Shown here: positions 62,201 through 64,000 of the stretch, in pieces
How the letters are laid out: each line of letters begins with the position of its first letter
Position numbering within the stretch: the stretch's first letter is position 1
Assembly (NCBI GenBank): GCA_023374025.1
Contig: SIJG01000039.1
Location: 455,696-519,695, forward strand
Length of the DNA stretch: 64,000 bases
Direction: 5' to 3'
From: Heterodera schachtii
Taxonomy: Eukaryota; Nematoda; Chromadorea; Rhabditida; Heteroderidae
Program-made: the position numbers and the translations under genes
The notes under the pieces: generated by a model
What the model was told of the DNA's origin: nothing
Database searches by the model: none
The model's input: only the letters and a program-made list of their open reading frames with translations

Positions 62201-64000
62201 TGAAACAATATTAATTGAAATATTAAATTATATTATAATAAAAAATATTATGTGTTAAGATAAAATTATTGGAATTCAAAATTTAAGATAAAATGAAAAG
62301 CTTTAATTTAAAATATAGTTGGAAATGAATTAAACAATTGTAAAATAAAATAATAGTACATAAATTTCACATAATTTAATAAAAAAAGTACGTCAAAATG
62401 AAATGGAACAAATTATTTAATTTTTTGATTATTAGTTTAAGAATTTTAGTAATTACTACATAAAAAATATTAAATTTATATTTTTTAAAACCATAAATTT
62501 AATTATAAAATATAAATTCTACAGAAGACAATAAGTGTATTTTGTTGTAAATAAAAAAAATTCAACAAATAAATAAATGCAATTATTTAAATATTTTTAT
62601 TTAATATAATTATAATTCATTAAAAGAGAGTTAGAAAAGCAAATGCAAAAGATTGTCAGAACTTTTCAATATTTGCCAGGAATTTGAGTACGAAAAAAGC
62701 TATTTTTCTAAAAAAAAACTAAATTTATTAATGCTCTTTATCCAATTAATTAATGAAATAATTAATGAACTCGAAATATCATTTAAAATATTAAGTTTTG
62801 AAGAAAAAAATGTAGAATTAGTATATCTTAAATTACATAATTTAGTTTTAGTTTTTAGCATTTATTTTAAACTTTTTAAATTTTTCATTTAAGATTTACA
62901 CGCTAACTTTTTCAAAATAAATTTAACTACCTCTTGTTTTTCTTTGATTTTAAGCTTTTTTTAAAAAATTAATAAAGATTTTTAATTTCATAATTTTTAT
63001 TTTTCTTTTTAACTATTAGGGCGCATTTATTTTTTATGAGAATATTAAAAGATTATTTATTAATATTTATTTTGATTGGAATATATTGTGAATAAAAATT
63101 TTTTTTAATTAATTGAGGATTTAGAGTAGACATATTTTCATTAATTTTATGAATAAAAATATTTTTTTACAAATAATTCCTTGCAATAAAGTGAATAGAT
63201 GTTTTTAACATATATATTTCAAAATTATTTATATTTTAAATTCAAAATACTTTATACTCTTGCTCAGATTTTGAATTACTGTTTTGTTCATTCACGCATT
63301 TTATAGTTGTCTTTATTTTTGGTATTTATTTTCTTATCTGGAATATTAATTTTTTAATGCCTATTTATTGTTGAATAATTTGGTGTTTTAATTACCTTTA
63401 AACATTTAATTCATTATTTGTTGCTTTTAACGAAGGTTTTACTTGTAATTAATTATGTTATTGATTTTATCTGTTTTTTAGTGTTGGTTAATTTTAATTG
63501 CAATTTAAAATTTAATGATGTCCGAACTAATTCATGTTTATAATGTTTTTTAAATTTATAATTTAATATAATAGTTTTTAATTTTTTAAGAATGCCTTTT
63601 GTTGTTTTATCTAAATTTTTCATATTTTCAAAAATAATATTCAAATATTATTACTTATTTCATATATATTTTGGTTTAAATCTTTGACTTTGTTTTTAAA
63701 TTATTATTTATTATTTCATGTTTACCAGCCAAACTATAGTGCAAATCTGAAAAAATTGGTTGTCTGCTTTATCCAGAGTTAATTTTTGAATTGAAACAAA
63801 TTATGTATTTTGAAATTAACTCTGTGAGGTAGCAGACTTTAAAAAAGAAAATTATTAAAAATAAAAAAATGCGTTTAAGATATTGATTTGTTCATTTGTT
63901 CATATAATTTTTCTATTTTTTTCCATTTTTTTTTTCAAAAAGTTGCCAAGATATGTTAGTTAGTGCACAACATTTTCTGATCATTAATTTATATTTGCTT
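59246..64000. other. A+T-rich region, no gene seen
   Basis: ORFs here (59979-60164 minus, 62653-62892 plus, 63453-63644 minus) consist of A+T-rich codons and show no domain. The only structure seen is the stem-loop at 63762-63837. Confidence 0.55.
63762..63837. repeat. Inverted repeat, possible stem-loop
   Basis: GTCTGC ... CAGAGTTAATTT pairs with AAATTAACTCTG ... GCAGAC (right arm 63813-63837), leaving a loop of about 28 bp. It is bordered by no visible duplication; a very small MITE is possible. Confidence 0.6.

Overview
The window is extremely A+T-rich (about four-fifths A+T by eye, not computed) and gene-poor. Where genes can be reconstructed they are split by very short introns (45-67 bp, GT...AG), and there is no operon-style packing of bacterial ORFs. 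A CR1-type LINE, many short hAT-type elements and long satellite arrays complete the picture. This is a eukaryotic nuclear genome. Intron size, composition and a secreted, lineage-specific protein gene fit a nematode, perhaps a plant-parasitic one such as a root-knot nematode, but no single diagnostic gene proves it.

Layout. 1-445 is a GC-richer island, possibly an LTR end. 1112-1712 is a 231-bp-arm fold-back element whose core recurs at 40 kb. 2980-3769 holds two hAT-like repeats. 9560-11710 is a GC-richer gene region: a GA-rich upstream stretch, then a spliced plus-strand gene of unknown function with two tandem exon duplications and a minisatellite in its 3' part. 17969-18098 is a complete 130-bp hAT MITE with a perfect 8-bp target duplication. 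20355-20528 is an exon-like minus-strand frame. 23896-25464 is a hAT-like element with another hAT-like element nested inside it, again with a perfect 8-bp duplication. 30553-32214 is the best gene of the window: a four-exon minus-strand gene for a predicted secreted protein of 499 residues built from two related modules. Decayed relatives lie on both sides (about 29.9-30.1 kb and 34.3-35.1 kb). 35096-39414 is an 89-bp satellite with about 48 units and visible higher-order structure. 39743-41172 is a pair of 209-bp inverted repeats around a relic of the 1.1-kb fold-back element. 41258-42388 is an eight-unit array in which each unit looks like an exon plus a short intron, next to a short ORF with a possible signal peptide. 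43021-44893 is a further inverted repeat. 47109-47845 and 51563-52230 hold more copies of the hAT-like family, and 52235-54920 is a 5'-truncated, internally deleted CR1-like LINE. The rest is A+T-rich sequence in which I see no genes.

The strongest observations are: the secreted two-module gene with its relics; the plus-strand gene with one dead and one live exon duplication; the exon-intron array at 41-42 kb; a GC-rich hairpin kept with paired changes in five repeat copies in this A+T-rich background; and the higher-order satellite. I see no CRISPR array, rRNA or tRNA. Splice models were made by eye and need transcript support.
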